Origin: Sipunculus nudus
Lineage: Eukaryota > Annelida > Sipuncula > Golfingiida > Sipunculidae
Direction of reading: 5' to 3'
Assembly (NCBI GenBank): GCA_026874595.1
Contig: CM049322.1
Coordinates: forward strand, 52,541,386-52,605,385
DNA: 64,000 nucleotides
How positions within the stretch are numbered: position 1 is the stretch's first letter; each line of letters begins with the position of its first letter. Below, in pieces: positions 32,787-45,407 of this stretch. The position numbers were made by a program, and so were the translations under genes. The notes beneath the pieces were generated by a model. That model saw only the letters and a list, made by a program, of their open reading frames with translations. It did not search any database and was not told the origin of the DNA.

Positions 32787-32796
32787 GCTTGATATA

Positions 32797-33015
32797 GCCG
32801 TTCGACCGACGACGCCAAACAATTCCTCAACTCGCTGCGCTTAGCCGTTTATCACACACTGTAGAGAAAGCGAAATTCAGTAATATTGTCTCCTCTGTGG
32901 AAATGAAGTCTATAGATGAACGTAGAAACTGTAAAATTATGAACTTCTTAACGAAATGTAGTGTTCCTAATGCCGGAATACCCCCACCTGACAGTCCCGC
33001 CCAGCAGACGACATG
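32797..33015 (+). other. Coding-like open stretch, 72 codons, unknown
   Basis: Open between stops, ending TGA at 33013-33015. The second half has natural-looking composition (VEKAKFSNIVSSVEMKSIDE, then a Pro-rich end). No Met start in good context, no donor and no homology recognised. Confidence 0.2.
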
Positions 33016-33626
33016 ACTATAGCGCACTCTTTCTAATCACTACGCGGGCCACACGCAGCGTTACGTCAAAGAGACAGCGGATTACGCTACACCAAATAGT
33101 TCTTTTGTGGTAAGCATATGTGTCGTCAGACAGTGTGCACGTTGTATTCATAAATTTAAATTGCTTGAAATTGCACAGTCTAAACAAACAATCCAAAAAT
33201 ACTATGAATATTATTATTTTCATTATAATTATCATTATTATTACAATATTTAGTTATCAAAATTGATTTTTTTATAAAACCATCAATTATTTAATAATTT
33301 TATGATGTAATATAAATAATAATTGTAATTAAAATTATAATTATAATAAAAATAAAATATTAATAGTATTTTAAAAATCGAATATTTCAAAAATATTCAA
33401 TAATATAAATTAGAAATAAATTATTTTATTATTTTTTTATAAAATTTTATTTATCTGGTTATTTTATTATTAATATTATATATTATGTTTATATGAAATG
33501 ATAGTTATTTTAATGGAAACTATACCTTTACTATCTGCTTTGAAAATTGACAAAAAATAATTTCTTCTCACAGATGTAATAATATATCATTGTTGTTTAT
33601 TTTATGTAACGTATACGAACATGCCA
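33016..33626. other. AT-rich low-complexity sequence (especially 33215-33600)
   Basis: Almost exclusively A/T with AAT/ATT words. No gene. It ends at the left breakpoint of the segmental duplication. Confidence 0.6.
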
Positions 33627-33629
33627 CAT

Positions 33630-34113
33630 GGGACCCGCAATGGACCCACATGTGAAACAATGCAGGACAGTCTGGACAATGCCCTCAAAAATAAAGAAAT
33701 ATAGAAAAAAAAATAGGTAAAATTTGAAAAAAAAAAATCCTTGTGGCGCCACCTGTCTGCAGAAACTGATGAAACACTCCATGATCAATATGCAAGAACA
33801 GAATCATGGTGATTAATGTATTTGTTGTTCAGATACATGAGCTTTTGTATTTAATTTTAATTATTCTAGGGGCTAATGCTGAGCCCCATAGCTCGGAGGA
33901 TATGGGTGACAGAGACTTAATTTCAGGTATCCAAGGATATTTTTCATGGACCTCCCTGGTTGTGAAGTAAGAAGATTCTAGGTCCGGTGGTTACGATGTG
34001 TTCCCTGCTAACGGACGGACAGACAGACGGACAGCTAGAAGACGACGGACAAAGTATGATCGCTATAGCTCAGATAATTTTCAGTCAGCTGAGCTGAAAA
34101 TTAAGCCAATTCC
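33630..34113 (-). repeat. Dispersed repeat copy in unit 1
   Basis: Contains GTGGCGCCACCTGTCTGCAG at about 33744, GGTATCCAAGGATATTTTTC, GATTCTAGGTCCGGTGG, GGACGGACAGACAGACGG and the terminus CAGTCAGCTGAGCTGAAAA at about 34083-34101. This is the inverse of the left end at 24110. Confidence 0.65.
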
Positions 34114-35198
34114 TTAATAAAGAACTCATATCTTTCTTTGTTGTTATTTGATTTCTTCTGAAACGGTTCGTTCTTTGTCATTGTTGATTACTATTATTAA
34201 ATAGCCCATATATCTATGAAGGCCTGTAATGGCCAGTTGTCTCAGATATTATATTTATTAATTTTTGTAGTGTATATAGGGTGCAGACACTCTAGAGCGG
34301 AACACGCAAAATCAAGCAGTGCTTAGTGTCTACAGCGTGAGTTCTTCGTATCATACTTATTATACAAAGTGTATGAACCAAAGATTCACTGAGATATACC
34401 GTAAAGTACGCTAATCGTGTTACCGCCCGGAGCTTCATGATAGCCTCCCGAATTAACAAAGGAGTGCTCGTTCTTGTTCCTTCAAATTATCAAACTGTTA
34501 AAAGGTGGAGAGCACGGCACGAGACGTCAGAACCCCGTTGCTTTTCGCTATTAAACGTGTTTTATTCTATTTCCAATTCTTTGAGGTCGAAATAGCGCCC
34601 CTTCTGTACTTGCTGAATATGTCCATGTAATGGTGATTCCTATAATTCCTGCGTCTTTCACACAATAACACATTTTGAAGTGTCTGTTCAAACAGTTCAC
34701 AGAGATACACTGTAGGGCCCGCCCATTGTGTTACAGCCACCAGCTTTATGATAGCCTCCATAATTAACTTCATGAGCGCTTGTTCCTTCAGATTACCAGA
34801 TGCCAAATGAAGTTCATTAGCTAATACAGAATAACTTTAACTCCAGATATTTTACTCCTTGCAAGATGTATAGGTTTCGTCGGATTGAAAATTCAGAATA
34901 CAATTCAATTTATTTCAATTTTATTCAAATTACTGATGCAAATCTCATTTTCCAGTGTTATGCAACAGAGACCTGCACTCGTTAAATGAACCCGGGGGGG
35001 GGGGGGGGTTCTTGCATTACATTTCCAGATAGAGCTGTGTTTTCATATGCCCTTATGTATGTATGTGCGCGTGTGCGTGAAAAAATAGCTGTGTTTCCCT
35101 GTGTGTCAATATGCGTTTATGCGTGGACCTGCAGTGGTATACATAGTGGTAGAGTTTATCTTGCAGGACTTCCTCAAAATGTAGGGGGGGGGGGGGAG
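34114..35198. other. Duplicated non-coding sequence, unit 1
   Basis: Holds two related segments (ACACTTTACGGTATATCT-type near 34385-34480 and ACACTGTAGGGCCCGCCCA near 34700-34790) that share ATTGTGTTAC, CAGCTTxATGATAGCCTCC and ATTAAC. This suggests an old internal duplication. A G-run is at 34993. Confidence 0.4.
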
Positions 35199-35579
35199 TG
35201 ACGTCAGGCTGACCAGCCATGACAACATGACATTCAGGCCTTCTAAAATAAAACCGATCGGAGCCTGAGTCATGATACAAGTCATAATAGAACCCCATTC
35301 CATTGGTCGGATCAAAATATTTGCCGCGTGGAATTAATTGACATCCGAGGCTATTATGGTCGTGTTTTGTTTGCTAAATAATGAAGAAAATGTTGTTACA
35401 CACAGTTTGTTGTTGTAACCATGGCTGAAGTTTCTAGCAGTTACGACTACCGCAGTCATCGCTGTCAAGCCGTCATGACGTACGGAGAGACAAACTATCC
35501 GAATAAAAACAGCCTCGTTTTTTATAACTGCTGCACGAATACTCGCAAGGCAAATGTAAATATATTATTTGTAATTTAA
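35199..35579 (+). promoter_or_regulatory. CRE-containing region upstream of a 52-codon ORF (35421-35579)
   Basis: A full palindromic CRE, TGACGTCA, lies at 35199-35206 and another at 35930-35937. CCATTGG (a reversed CCAAT box) lies near 35303. The ATG at 35421 is in AACCATGG context and opens 52 codons (MAEVSSSYDYRSHRCQAVMT...). The corresponding ORF in unit 2 (44606-44764) is identical. Unit 2 has lost the CCATTGG (CCATGGG). Whether this is a first exon or chance is unknown; a GTAAAT in the ORF could be a donor. Confidence 0.25.
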
Positions 35580-36183
35580 CCCTACAGAATAACGTCACTT
35601 TTTGTCTTACCTCGGGTAAATGACAGTTCAACATGCAGATGAAAATGAAAAACAACTTTTAGAAATGGCGTGCACATCTACTTATACTAGCTTTCACTGC
35701 CTCCTCAACGTCTTCATTTAATTAAAAATCGACGATTGGATGGCGGGCTGTTGATACAAGCAGAATCTATGTGTGAAATTCTCTCGCGTGGTCATTTTTC
35801 ACGCGTATACAAACAAACGCATATGACAGTCACAAAATCATATGAGCGATTCCTCACTCATACATGCATGTACACAGCTTTATGGGTATGTCGGAGGCAA
35901 GTCCGTTTGAATAACAATGATAACCATTATGACGTCACAATTAGGTTGCACTTAATTTGGGGTCTGTTGAAGAATGTTAGTCAAGCGTTTTTGTGTGCTC
36001 CTCTCGCAGCCGTAATACAAAGCAGCCGTCCCAGATATTTTTTTTAACCGCTGTTTTGCATAGCAATGTTCTCTGGTACTTCGTTGGGATTTAAAAAATC
36101 AGTAGCCGTTGATATGACCTGACTATTCGATAATTAAACTAATGTCACACTTAATGTCATACACATATCATTTTCTCTCTCTC
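35580..36183. other. Duplicated non-coding sequence, unit 1
   Basis: A 103-codon open frame (35736-36047) is conserved only to the extent expected from the recent duplication, and its end differs between units. Not supported as a gene. Confidence 0.4.
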
Positions 36184-36220
<37 letters not shown>

Positions 36221-36228
36221 TTATATAG
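36184..36228. repeat. (CA)n-(TA)n microsatellite, unit 1
   Basis: CA run then TA run. The unit 2 counterpart at 45371-45407 has a different length. Confidence 0.9.
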
Positions 36229-36599
36229 GAAACTTGTAGGGGTGAAGCGCTCTCTGATCACAAAAAGACAATGATACAATTTTCAGTACAACATATTTAT
36301 TAAAACATATTAACGATAAAATCATTCGGAAAAAAAAAAACTTTTAAAAGTTGGATCGTCCGACTTCCCGCCAGACGTCGCTTTTGTTTGTACATTATAT
36401 TTGGAATTTGGAATTTTTTTTCCGGGCATGAATATCAGAAAAACGAAAAGCCTGTGAGAAGTATGATCAGCTTTTTCTTCACTTTTTTTTATAAAAGGTT
36501 AAAGGGTTTATTTTTACTTAATAAACATCCGATATTGGAATCGGCAAATTAAACAACTTAATAAACCAACTAATAAACCGTGTATACTGAAATGTCGAT

Positions 36600-37455
36600 T
36601 AAAATGTTGACACCTAAATAACACAGTATTATTGGTATTATATCAATAATACCGCATTATCACTATCATCAATAATAATAAAATATGATAATTCACACTA
36701 TTAGTTTCCAAGGTGTAACATTATTAAATGTGTTATTATCAATTATGCAAGTGCATTGACAATATTAATAAAATAATCATATTATTCATACGATCAATAT
36801 TAAGAATACAGTATTATTCAAAATGTCAACTACACAACATTGTAAATATGAACAACCATTTATTATTGTTAAAAATAACACTGAAGTCAATACAACAACA
36901 TCATAAACATCACAAAATAGAAGTAAAACAAAATATCTTTATCATTATTGTCGGTAATACCGCACACATAAAAGTAATACCCCGTTATTAATTATCATGA
37001 TCAAATGATAATAACAATGCTTGCTTAACATTATCAGCAATAATCAATAATGAAAATACAACAATAGCAATATTATCAATGTAAATAATACAACATTAAT
37101 ATAACCATCAATATGAATAATACAACATTAATATCATCATCAATATGAATAATACAATATTAATAAAGTCATCACTACCAATGATACACCATGGTTGTTA
37201 TCAATATCATACCTGCCAGGTATACCATGAATAAATCAACATTAGTTATTTTCCCAAGATGAACAATACGGCACTACTGAAAAAGCAGTGTGAAACAAAT
37301 CAATAATGGTTTCATCCGTATGAGCATCGATACAAATTTACTGGTATCACATGTATTAATGTCAGCGCATTATTAACGTAACCAATACCATAATAATTAT
37401 AATACTCATAATGTTGCATTTGTTTTCTGATCATTATCAATACTGTGATATTATC

Positions 37456-37516
<61 letters not shown>

Positions 37517-37900
37517 AAAGCATATTTATTATGATCAGTTCCGATCGTAAGACAGTACTGACATCACCAGTATTAATGAACAGAAATATAACAATACTAA
37601 GGTCTAATACATATCCATAATTTTTTATTATTCATCATCATTAATAATTCTAATTCTAATAATAATAATGATAATAATAACAATAATTATAGTAATAATA
37701 ATACTTATAGTTATAAAAATGGAAATAATAATAAAAATAATAACAATTAATGACTATTATAATCAATAATATTGCATTTTTATTCTCATAAATAGCCAAA
37801 ATGTAACATTATCATTATAATACTGTCAATAATATAGCATCATTAATATCACCATTACTGGTAGTTGAATATCATTATAATTTAAAACTCCTTTGGGGAT
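36600..37900. repeat. AAT/ATC-rich degenerate trinucleotide region with (TA)n core, unit 1
   Basis: Over 1 kb of AATAAT, ATCAAT and ACAATATT words, with a pure TA run at 37459-37512. A 35-bp unit (AATAATACAACATTAATATC then ATCATCAATATG) is present about three times at 37085-37160 but only about twice in unit 2 (46265-46320). Confidence 0.75.
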
Positions 37901-39006
37901 TTAAGAATACCACCAGTAAAAGCCTTAACATGAATCCTCGACATGGTGGATTCTTTGTCCACCTTCATGCTGGTTTACCGAAAAAGTGTCATATTACCTG
38001 GAAAATAGTTATTTACATCATACACCTAATAACAGGAAAACACTCAGAGAGCTCATACTTCCGTACAACAGTAGTTCATTGACGACATTAGGTGATATTG
38101 ACAACAAGCAAATTTAAAACAAAGGCTTACCACCCATCCTTGCGCAAAAGTTCAAAGAAAATAATCAAGATCATTAAGGACGTGTGAGTACTTTGGGTTT
38201 TGACAAACTGATAATTTGGGGGAAAATATGAAACTTCGTGTAAAAAAGGACCATAAACCAAAAAAAATACGGTTTTATCTCGGAGCTAATTAATTAAAAC
38301 TATAATAAAATCTTGTAAGGGAAATCAAACGAGACAGCAGGAAAAGGGGGCGCATTTGCCTAGATCTGGGTGCATAGAACCGCATTTTAGTTATTCCAGT
38401 TTCCCCCGGAACGTTTAGCCATTTCGTCACTGGAGGCTCCCTACTCTTTAGCCCATTCGGTATTGTTAGTCATCAGTTTAGGGCTGGGCGAAATTCGGAA
38501 GTCCTAGTGGATGTAACTCTGGTATGCAGAAGTAGAGGGGAAAAACAAGACGTGAAATTCGATACTGGTTTCGGTATTAAGCGAAAATTTTCCATTTTAA
38601 GGTAGGGGAATATCCCTTGATTAGTATTCTGTGTTTCTATAGACTAGCTGCATACGTAAGTTGTCCCCATGAGGACCTTCGAGAAACTGAGAGAAATATA
38701 CCTGTCAGGGTTCGCTAAGTACGAGAAAATACGAGAGTACAGACGAGAATCTATCTGCGGTGATAGTTTGGTCGCAAATGGGGACAAAGGTTTGGAGCAG
38801 TATAACGCATTTCTGGCCAATCCCAAATCCTCAAATTATGTTAGAATACACAAACGGTTACGACAGTGAGAAACTAAAGCAGGCCTAAAGCTGGGGATGA
38901 CTAAATAAAACGCACGGGAAAGTGGCACTAATTCTTGCCGAAGGACAACCAAGTGACGTATTCTAATCTAAAAGAATTCAAGGGTCGCTGAAGATACCCC
39001 GATTTC
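37901..39006. other. Duplicated unassigned sequence, unit 1
   Basis: Plus-strand stretch 38669-38866 reads MRTFEKLREIYLSGFAKYEK and is open here for 66 codons, but unit 2 has a one-base deletion in it. The minus strand of the same stretch is also open in unit 1. It may be a remnant of coding DNA; no family recognised. Confidence 0.3.
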
Positions 39007-40046
39007 TTATCTGCATTTAAACATAAGCTTGAGCTCCTGTCTGAAAAGTGTGTTGGTAAAAATGTAAATAAAACACGGGCATATTCTAGAGAGAGCAAGC
39101 AAAATATGTGAAAACATGTAGAAATGCAACGGCGACTTTCCTGTGAGAAACTTTGTCAATATCACAACCATCATCGGGGAATGACATACAACTGTAACCG
39201 TATTCAAAGCGAGTGCAGTCCCTGTGAACTTAGTTATAGCGTGATCTAACCGCTCATCCGGTTTCCCAGTCAGTTTGAGCCTATTTTTCATGGCTTTAAT
39301 AAGCAAAATTATGGTGATAATGTTTGATACAATCGAGAGTAGTATCGAGCTTGCTTTGTAGACAACCCCGAATACACGGAATACATTATCTGAAGCAGAA
39401 CTTTCGAGTGATGTTTCGGCATATATGAACACGCCCCCTTGGATTACGGTAAAAATTATTGTGGAGGTCAAAATGCTAATCCGCACTCTTTTCTGTGACC
39501 AAATACACGGTGCCTTCAATGGGATTAGGATCGCCCCCATTTGCATCACGGAAATCCCAACGATCATGGCTTCGGACAATGCCAAAATTGTAACCATAAG
39601 GAAACCTCTCACCCTTATATTCAGATTCTTCCCGCGCAACACGGCCCCATTGTAAAATATACCGGGATATAGCTAACACGCCCTGTATAAAATAAACGAT
39701 GCACAGACAACACAGGTACCCAGATATTGCATGAGATCGAATGTTTTTCCTCAAAACAAGAGCGGTCCCAAGTAGATTGAAAAACACGCTTATTGAACTG
39801 AGAGCTGGGTTCCCATACTTGAGGATTAAGAACACAAGATCGTCCGATTGGTCCTTGGGTGCATGGCGGATTGGTGACAAAGTTGACCCTTGACCCGGAA
39901 GGATATGGTCCAATGCAGTCAAAAAGCCATCTGTTGATTGATGATATTCCGATCCATGGATTGTTGACTGTTCCCCAGGAGTGACTAACTCTTGTTTAAA
40001 GGCAATGGTTATATCGGGATCATCAGACACTTGACTTTTGTACAAA
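39007..40046 (-). pseudogene. Rhodopsin-like GPCR exon, unit 1, one-base frameshift
   Basis: Same exon as the unit 2 receptor (48184-49222) with about 97-98% nucleotide identity by manual comparison. An extra G near 39600 (CCATAAGGAAACC here, CCACAAGAAACC there) shifts the frame in the segment before TM3. The N-terminal part through TM2 (40045-39600) and TM3-TM7 (39642-39007) therefore lie in different frames. About 12 amino-acid differences from unit 2 are scattered over the protein. The splice acceptor (CAG at 40047-40049) is intact. Likely a pseudogene, unless the indel is an assembly error. Confidence 0.7.
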
Positions 40047-40840
40047 CTGAAAAAAGGACGAAAAATATTATAATTCCTAAGCTCCGTATACTAAGATTTG
40101 TATGAATTTTATCTTTCCCGTATTTATTATATATACAAAAAGATTAAATAGGAGGTGTAGTAAAGGTAGTAGGGGTATTCAAAATTACCGATAAGCAAGT
40201 ATATTTCGTGGGAAATGGAGCCCAGTGTATTGCCTTCCGCGAAGTTGATTAGAGTGGTTTAGATTTCCGCTCAATGATTTGTTAGAATAAAATAGGAGAG
40301 AAAAAATATTATTATTTAACTATTAATAATTAACATTCCGTCCTTACATCATGTCCTAGCTGGAGGAGGGTTGAGTTTCAATAGAACACTGTAACTGATA
40401 AAGGACAGTCGTATTGCTATGTGCATGGGACTCGGCTGTAAGTGGACAACATTTTTGTCCTCTCCGTGCGGAACCAAAGTCCAGAATGCTCTTATTACAA
40501 CAATAGTTGCATGTGCAAGACTTAAAGCAAACTGTTTGTTTGTTTGTTGTGTCATCAATAAGCAAGTGATTAACAGAGTATCTTTGTCACATGTCTTGAG
40601 TTAAATGGACTGATCTACATATTCTGTTATTGTGTCATATTTAACATGATAATAAATATAAAACATACCAATGTACCAAAAAAAAAAAAAATCCTGAACA
40701 TTGACAGAATGAGAAATATCGCATAGTTTATCGGAACACGCTACCAAATATTTCGATAAACTGTAATACGAAAATTTTAGGCAATACCCGGCCCTAAAAC
40801 GTAGCTTCTTGGCTCCTTCTTAAGAACATAAAAAAGACAC
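40047..40840. other. Upstream of the unit 1 receptor exon; non-coding
   Basis: AT-rich with several short chance frames in both strands. An inverted pair GTTTATCG/CGATAAAC lies near 40727-40765. The receptor's first exon should lie in or beyond this region (minus strand), but I cannot identify it. Confidence 0.35.
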
Positions 40841-40849
40841 AGAATAATT

Positions 40850-42304
40850 TTGGTCATGGAAGCACCAATGCAAGAGGGGTCTCCGTACTTCATAGTTTTC
40901 GACTGTTTTTTGAATGATTTTAGATTACCATTGGCAAACATATATGGACCAAATAATGCTTGCCAAGGATTTTATGATAATATTTTGGAATTAATTAATG
41001 TCATAGGAAATGAGCAACTGGAACATCACGCTTGGTATAGAATTATAGAATGATACAGAACAGATGGACATCAGAGTAGAATTAAAGGATATTTATATTA
41101 TTGGAGAAACTGACATTTGGAGAACAAAAATAAGAGAAAGTATGTATGTACGTGGATTCGTCATAATCTCACAGCAGTTGGCAGCAGATTAGATCATGTT
41201 TGGATATCGACAGTTCTTGCTGGTAGAATTGAATGTGTAAATATTATTCCAGACTATAAAGCAGACCACCAAACATTGCTTATAGGATTAAACACACAGG
41301 TTCAAAAATGGGGAAAAGCATACTCTAAATTGAAATGTTGTTACATAAACCCGAATATGGTAAACAGATATGGAATAATACATTGAAAGATAATATAGGC
41401 GAGAATTCAGCTTTTCTATGGGAGTCCTCAAAATAAGAATACGAAGTGAATCAATTTCTTTCGGTATTAATACTAGAACAAAGGAAACATTCAAAATAAA
41501 TGAACTCGAATTAAAAAAATAAGATTTTACAAGAGGACCAATCCAAATACAATCAGAAACATTTTTGCTGCATTTATGAAAGCTCTGGAGAGGACTTTGG
41601 AGGACAAAATCAAAGAAGCTATATTAAGGAGCTGGGCCATGGTTTGATTGTTTGAACAGGGAGAGAAACCAGCAAAGTATTTTCTTAACTTAAAGAAACG
41701 GAATTACAACTGAAAAATGATAAATTAAATGAATCTTCCCGATGGAACAGTAATTGAGAAACTTGTAAAGATTTAAATAGAACAAAAAAATTATTATGAA
41801 AAGCTCTACAAATCCACAGTTACAGATCAAAATATAACTATTTTTTCAGAACTAACCCCTGATGAACAACTGAATGAGTAAGAGAAAGATATCTGGATGA
41901 AACATAAATCCTAAGTGTCTTAAAAATTGGTCTAGATGACATTATAGCAAAATTCTATATTTTTTTGGGCAGATTTTTTTTAGAATTGAAAAATTGCTTC
42001 CCACTCTCATAAATGAAGAACAAACCGGTTTCATGAAAGAAAGGTACTCGGGAGTAATTAAAAAAAGATAATAACAGTTATAAAAGTGCAAATAAGCAGT
42101 ATTTGGAAGGATATTTAATGACTGTCAATTTTGAAAAAAAAAGCTTGCGACGGTTTGGAATGGTCAAATTTTACCTTCGGCTATAACATTAACAAATGGA
42201 TGGAAACATTATATAAAGATTCTAAAACATGTAATAAAAAATGGATGGTGTTTCCAGTTCTTTATGCCCTCAAGAGGTGATGAGAAAGGGTGTCCTATAT
42301 TACC

Positions 42305-42356
<52 letters not shown>

Positions 42357-42794
42357 TCAGAAATATTAGCTAAAAATATTAGAAGAGATTTGATGATTAC
42401 TGGGGTATATATAAATGATTATATGGTCCTACAATATGCAGATATTTTTTCGAGTATTTAATAACCGTGCAACAATTTTTAAGCCAGTCTGCTAAAATGC
42501 AGGTTACAGACGCTGGCTTAAATGGACAGAGGGCCCAGTCGCTGTATTGGGAATTTCCTTCAGACCATTTGCATTGCTTTTTAAAAGACAATTACAAACA
42601 CAAATTAGATGATGTAGAAGAAATTCTAAAATCATGACCAATAAGGAGCATGACAACAATAAACAAATAATAGCCTCTCAAAGCTGCGCTCTATCTCAGT
42701 TAACATATTTTCGTTGTTTTGCCTAACCCAAGTTTAAGTTACCTGGAGGAATTAGGAAATAAATACTTTACATTTCCATTGGTCAAAGTAGCCA
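40850..42794 (+). mobile_element. L1/Tx1-type LINE, unit 1, decayed and right-truncated
   Basis: Endonuclease remnants are DFRLPLANIYGPNNA (about 40918-40962) and TAVGSRLDHVWIS (41173-41212), with DHQTLL near 41266. The pre-RT segment has a KPAKYFLNLKKRNYN block (about 41671-41715). RT remnants are NFEKKSLRR-like near 42127, GCPILPY (42290) and LQYADIF (42429). The segment present in unit 2 at about 51149-51360 is deleted here. Stops are frequent. The element is cut at 42794 by the duplication junction. Confidence 0.7.
42306..42352. repeat. (TA)n tract inside LINE RT coding, unit 1
   Basis: Lies just after the GCPILPY codons. The corresponding tract in unit 2 (about 51690-51715) is shorter and interrupted. 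Confidence 0.9.
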
Positions 42795-42807
42795 AAAAAG
42801 AGGGCCT
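42795..42807. other. Duplication junction filler
   Basis: About 13 bases (AAAAAAGAGGGCC-like) lie between the end of unit 1 and the CATGGG start of unit 2. They are found at neither the left (33600-33627) nor the right (52154-52170) outer flank. Confidence 0.75.
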
Positions 42808-42810
42808 CAT

Positions 42811-43294
42811 GGGACCCGCAATGGACCCACATGTGAAACAATGCAGGACAGTCTGGACAATGCCCTCAAAAATAAAGAAATATAGAAAAAAAAATACGTA
42901 AAATTTGAAAAAAAATCCATGTGGCGCCACCTGTCTGCAGAAACTGATGAAACACTCCATGATCAATATGCAAGAACAGAATCATGGTGATTAATGTATT
43001 TGTTGTTCAGATACATGAACTTTTGTATTTAATTTTAATTATTCTAGGGGCTAATTCTGAGCCCCATAGCTCGGAGGATATGGGTGACAGAGACTTAATT
43101 TCAGGTATCCAAGTATATTTTTCATGGACCTCCTTGGTTGTCAAGTAAGAAGATTCTAGGTCCGGTGGTTACGATGTGTTCCCTGCTAACGGACGGACAG
43201 ACAGACGGACAGCTAGAAGACGACGTACAAAGTATGATCGCTATAGCTCAGATAATTTTCAGTCAGCTGAGCTGAAAATTGAGCCAATTCCTTA
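42811..43294 (-). repeat. Dispersed repeat copy in unit 2
   Basis: Same as 33630-34113 with minor differences. Includes GTGGCGCCACCTGTCTGCAG and the CAGTCAGCTGAGCTGAAAA terminus. Confidence 0.65.
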
Positions 43295-45368
43295 ATAAAG
43301 AACTCATATCTTTCTTTGTTGTTATTTGATTTCTTCTCAAACGGTTCGTTCTTTGTCATTGTTGATTACTATTATTAAATAGCCCATATATCTATGAAGG
43401 CCTGTAATGGCCAGTTGTCTCAGATATTATATTTATTAATTTTTGTAGTGTATATAGGGTGCAGACACTCTAGAGCGGAACACGCAAAATCAAGCAGTGC
43501 TTAGTGTCTACAGCGTGAGTTCTTCGTATCATACTTATTATACAAAGTGTATGAACCAAAGATTCACTGAGATATACCGTAAAGTACGCTAATCGTGTTA
43601 CCGCCCGGAGCTTCATGATAACCTCCCGAATTAACAAAGGAGTGCTCGTTCTTGTTCCTTCAAATAATCAAACTGTTAAAAGGTGGAGAGCACGGCACGA
43701 GACGTCAGAACCCCGTTGATTTTCGCTATTAAACGTGTTTTATTCTATTTCCAATTCTTTGAGGTCGAAATAGCGCCCCTTCTGTACTTGCTGAATATGT
43801 CCATGTAATGGTAATTCCTATAATTCCTGCGTCTTTCACACAATAACACTAATTAAAAACATTTTGAAGTGTCTGTTCAAACAGTTCACAGAGATACACT
43901 GTAGGGCCCGCCCATTGTGTTACAGCCACCAGCTTTATGATAGCCTCCATAATTAACTTCATGAGCGCTTGTTCCTTCAGATTACCAGATGCCAAATGAA
44001 GTTCATTAGCTAATACAGAATAACTTTAACTCCAGATATTTTACTCCTTGCAAGATGTATAGGTTTCGTCGGATTGAAAACTCACAATACAATTCAATTT
44101 ATTTCAATTTTATTCAAATTACTGATGCAAATCTAATTTTCCAGTGTTATGCAACAGAGACCTGCACTCGTTAAATGAACCCGGGGGGGGGGGGGGTTCT
44201 TGCATTACATTTCCAGATAGAGCTGTGTTTTCATATGCCCTAATGTATGTATGTGCGCGTGTGCGTGAAAAAATAGCTGTGTTTCCCTGTGTGTCAATAT
44301 GCGTTTATGCGTGGACCTGCAGTGGTATACATAGTGGTAGAGTTTATCTTGCAGGACTTCCTCAAAATGTAGGGGGGGGGGAGTGACGTCAGGCTGACCA
44401 GCCGTGACAACATGACATTCAGGCCTTCTAAAATAAAACCGATCGGAGCCTGAGTCATGATACAAGTCATAATAGAACCCCATTCCATGGGTCGGATCAA
44501 AATATTTGCCGTGTGGAATTAATAGACATCCGAGGCCTTTATGGTCGTGTTTTGTTTGCTAAATAATGAAGAAAATGTTGTTACACACACTTTGTTGTTG
44601 TAACCATGGCTGAAGTTTCTAGCAGTTACGACTACCGCAGTCATCGCTGTCAAGCCGTCATGACGTACGGAGAGACAAACTATCCGAATAAAAACAGCCT
44701 CGTTTTTTATAACTGCTGCACGAATACTCGCAAGGCAAATGTAAATATATTATTTGTAATTTAACCCTACAGAATAATGTCACTTTTTGTCTTACCTCGG
44801 GTAAATGACAGTTCAACATGCAGATGAAAATGAAAAACAACTTTTAGAAATGGCGTGCACATCTACTTATACTAGCTTTCACTGCCTCCTCAACGTCTTC
44901 AGTTAATTAAAAATCGACGATTGGATGGCGGGCTGTTGATACAAGCAGAATCTATGTGTGAAATTCTCTCGCGTGGTCATTTTTCACGCGTATACAAACA
45001 AACGCATATGACAGTCACAAAATCATATGAGCGATTCCTCACTCATACATGCATGTACACAGCTTTATGGGTATGTCGGAGGCAAGTCCGTTTGAATAAC
45101 AATGATAACCATTATGACGTCACAATTAGGTTGCACTTTATTTGGGGTCTGTTGAAAAATGTTAGTCAAGCGTTTTTGTGTGCTCCTCTCGCAGCCGTAA
45201 TACAAAGCAGCCGTCCCAGATATCTTTTTTTAACCGCTGTTTTGCATAACAATGTTCTCTGGTACTTCGTTGGGATTTAAAAAATCAGTAGCCGTTGATA
45301 TGACCTGACTATTCGATAATTAAACTAATGTCACACTTAATGTCATACACATATCATTTTCTCTCTCT

Positions 45369-45370
<2 letters not shown>
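43295..45370. other. Duplicated non-coding sequence, unit 2 (includes 52-codon ORF 44606-44764 and CREs)
   Basis: Counterpart of 34114-36183. TGACGTCA is kept at 44384-44391 and 45115-45122. The G-runs are shorter than in unit 1. Confidence 0.4.
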
Positions 45371-45406
<36 letters not shown>

Positions 45407-45407
45407 T
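45371..45407. repeat. (CA)n-(TA)n microsatellite, unit 2
   Basis: Counterpart of 36184-36228. Confidence 0.9.

Larger units (their letters stand above)
33627..42794. repeat. Segmental duplication, unit 1 (about 9.17 kb)
   Basis: From CATGGGACCCGCAATGG (33627) to GGTCAAAGTAGCCA (42794), the sequence is repeated in the same order and orientation at 42808-52154. Landmarks keep an offset of about 9176-9185 bases up to the receptor exon. Differences are scattered substitutions, short indels, microsatellite lengths and one deletion of about 210 bases in this unit's LINE. By my manual comparison of the receptor exon, the two units differ at about 25 of 1038 bases. Confidence 0.95.

Noticed and set aside
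35736-36047. 103-codon frame repeated at 44921-45280 as 119 codons
   Set aside because: Its conservation is explained by the recent duplication, and the C-terminal end differs by indels.
38669-38866. 66-codon MRTFEKLREIY frame as a second duplicated gene
   Set aside because: Unit 2 has a one-base deletion within it and the opposite strand is equally open; not enough to call a gene.
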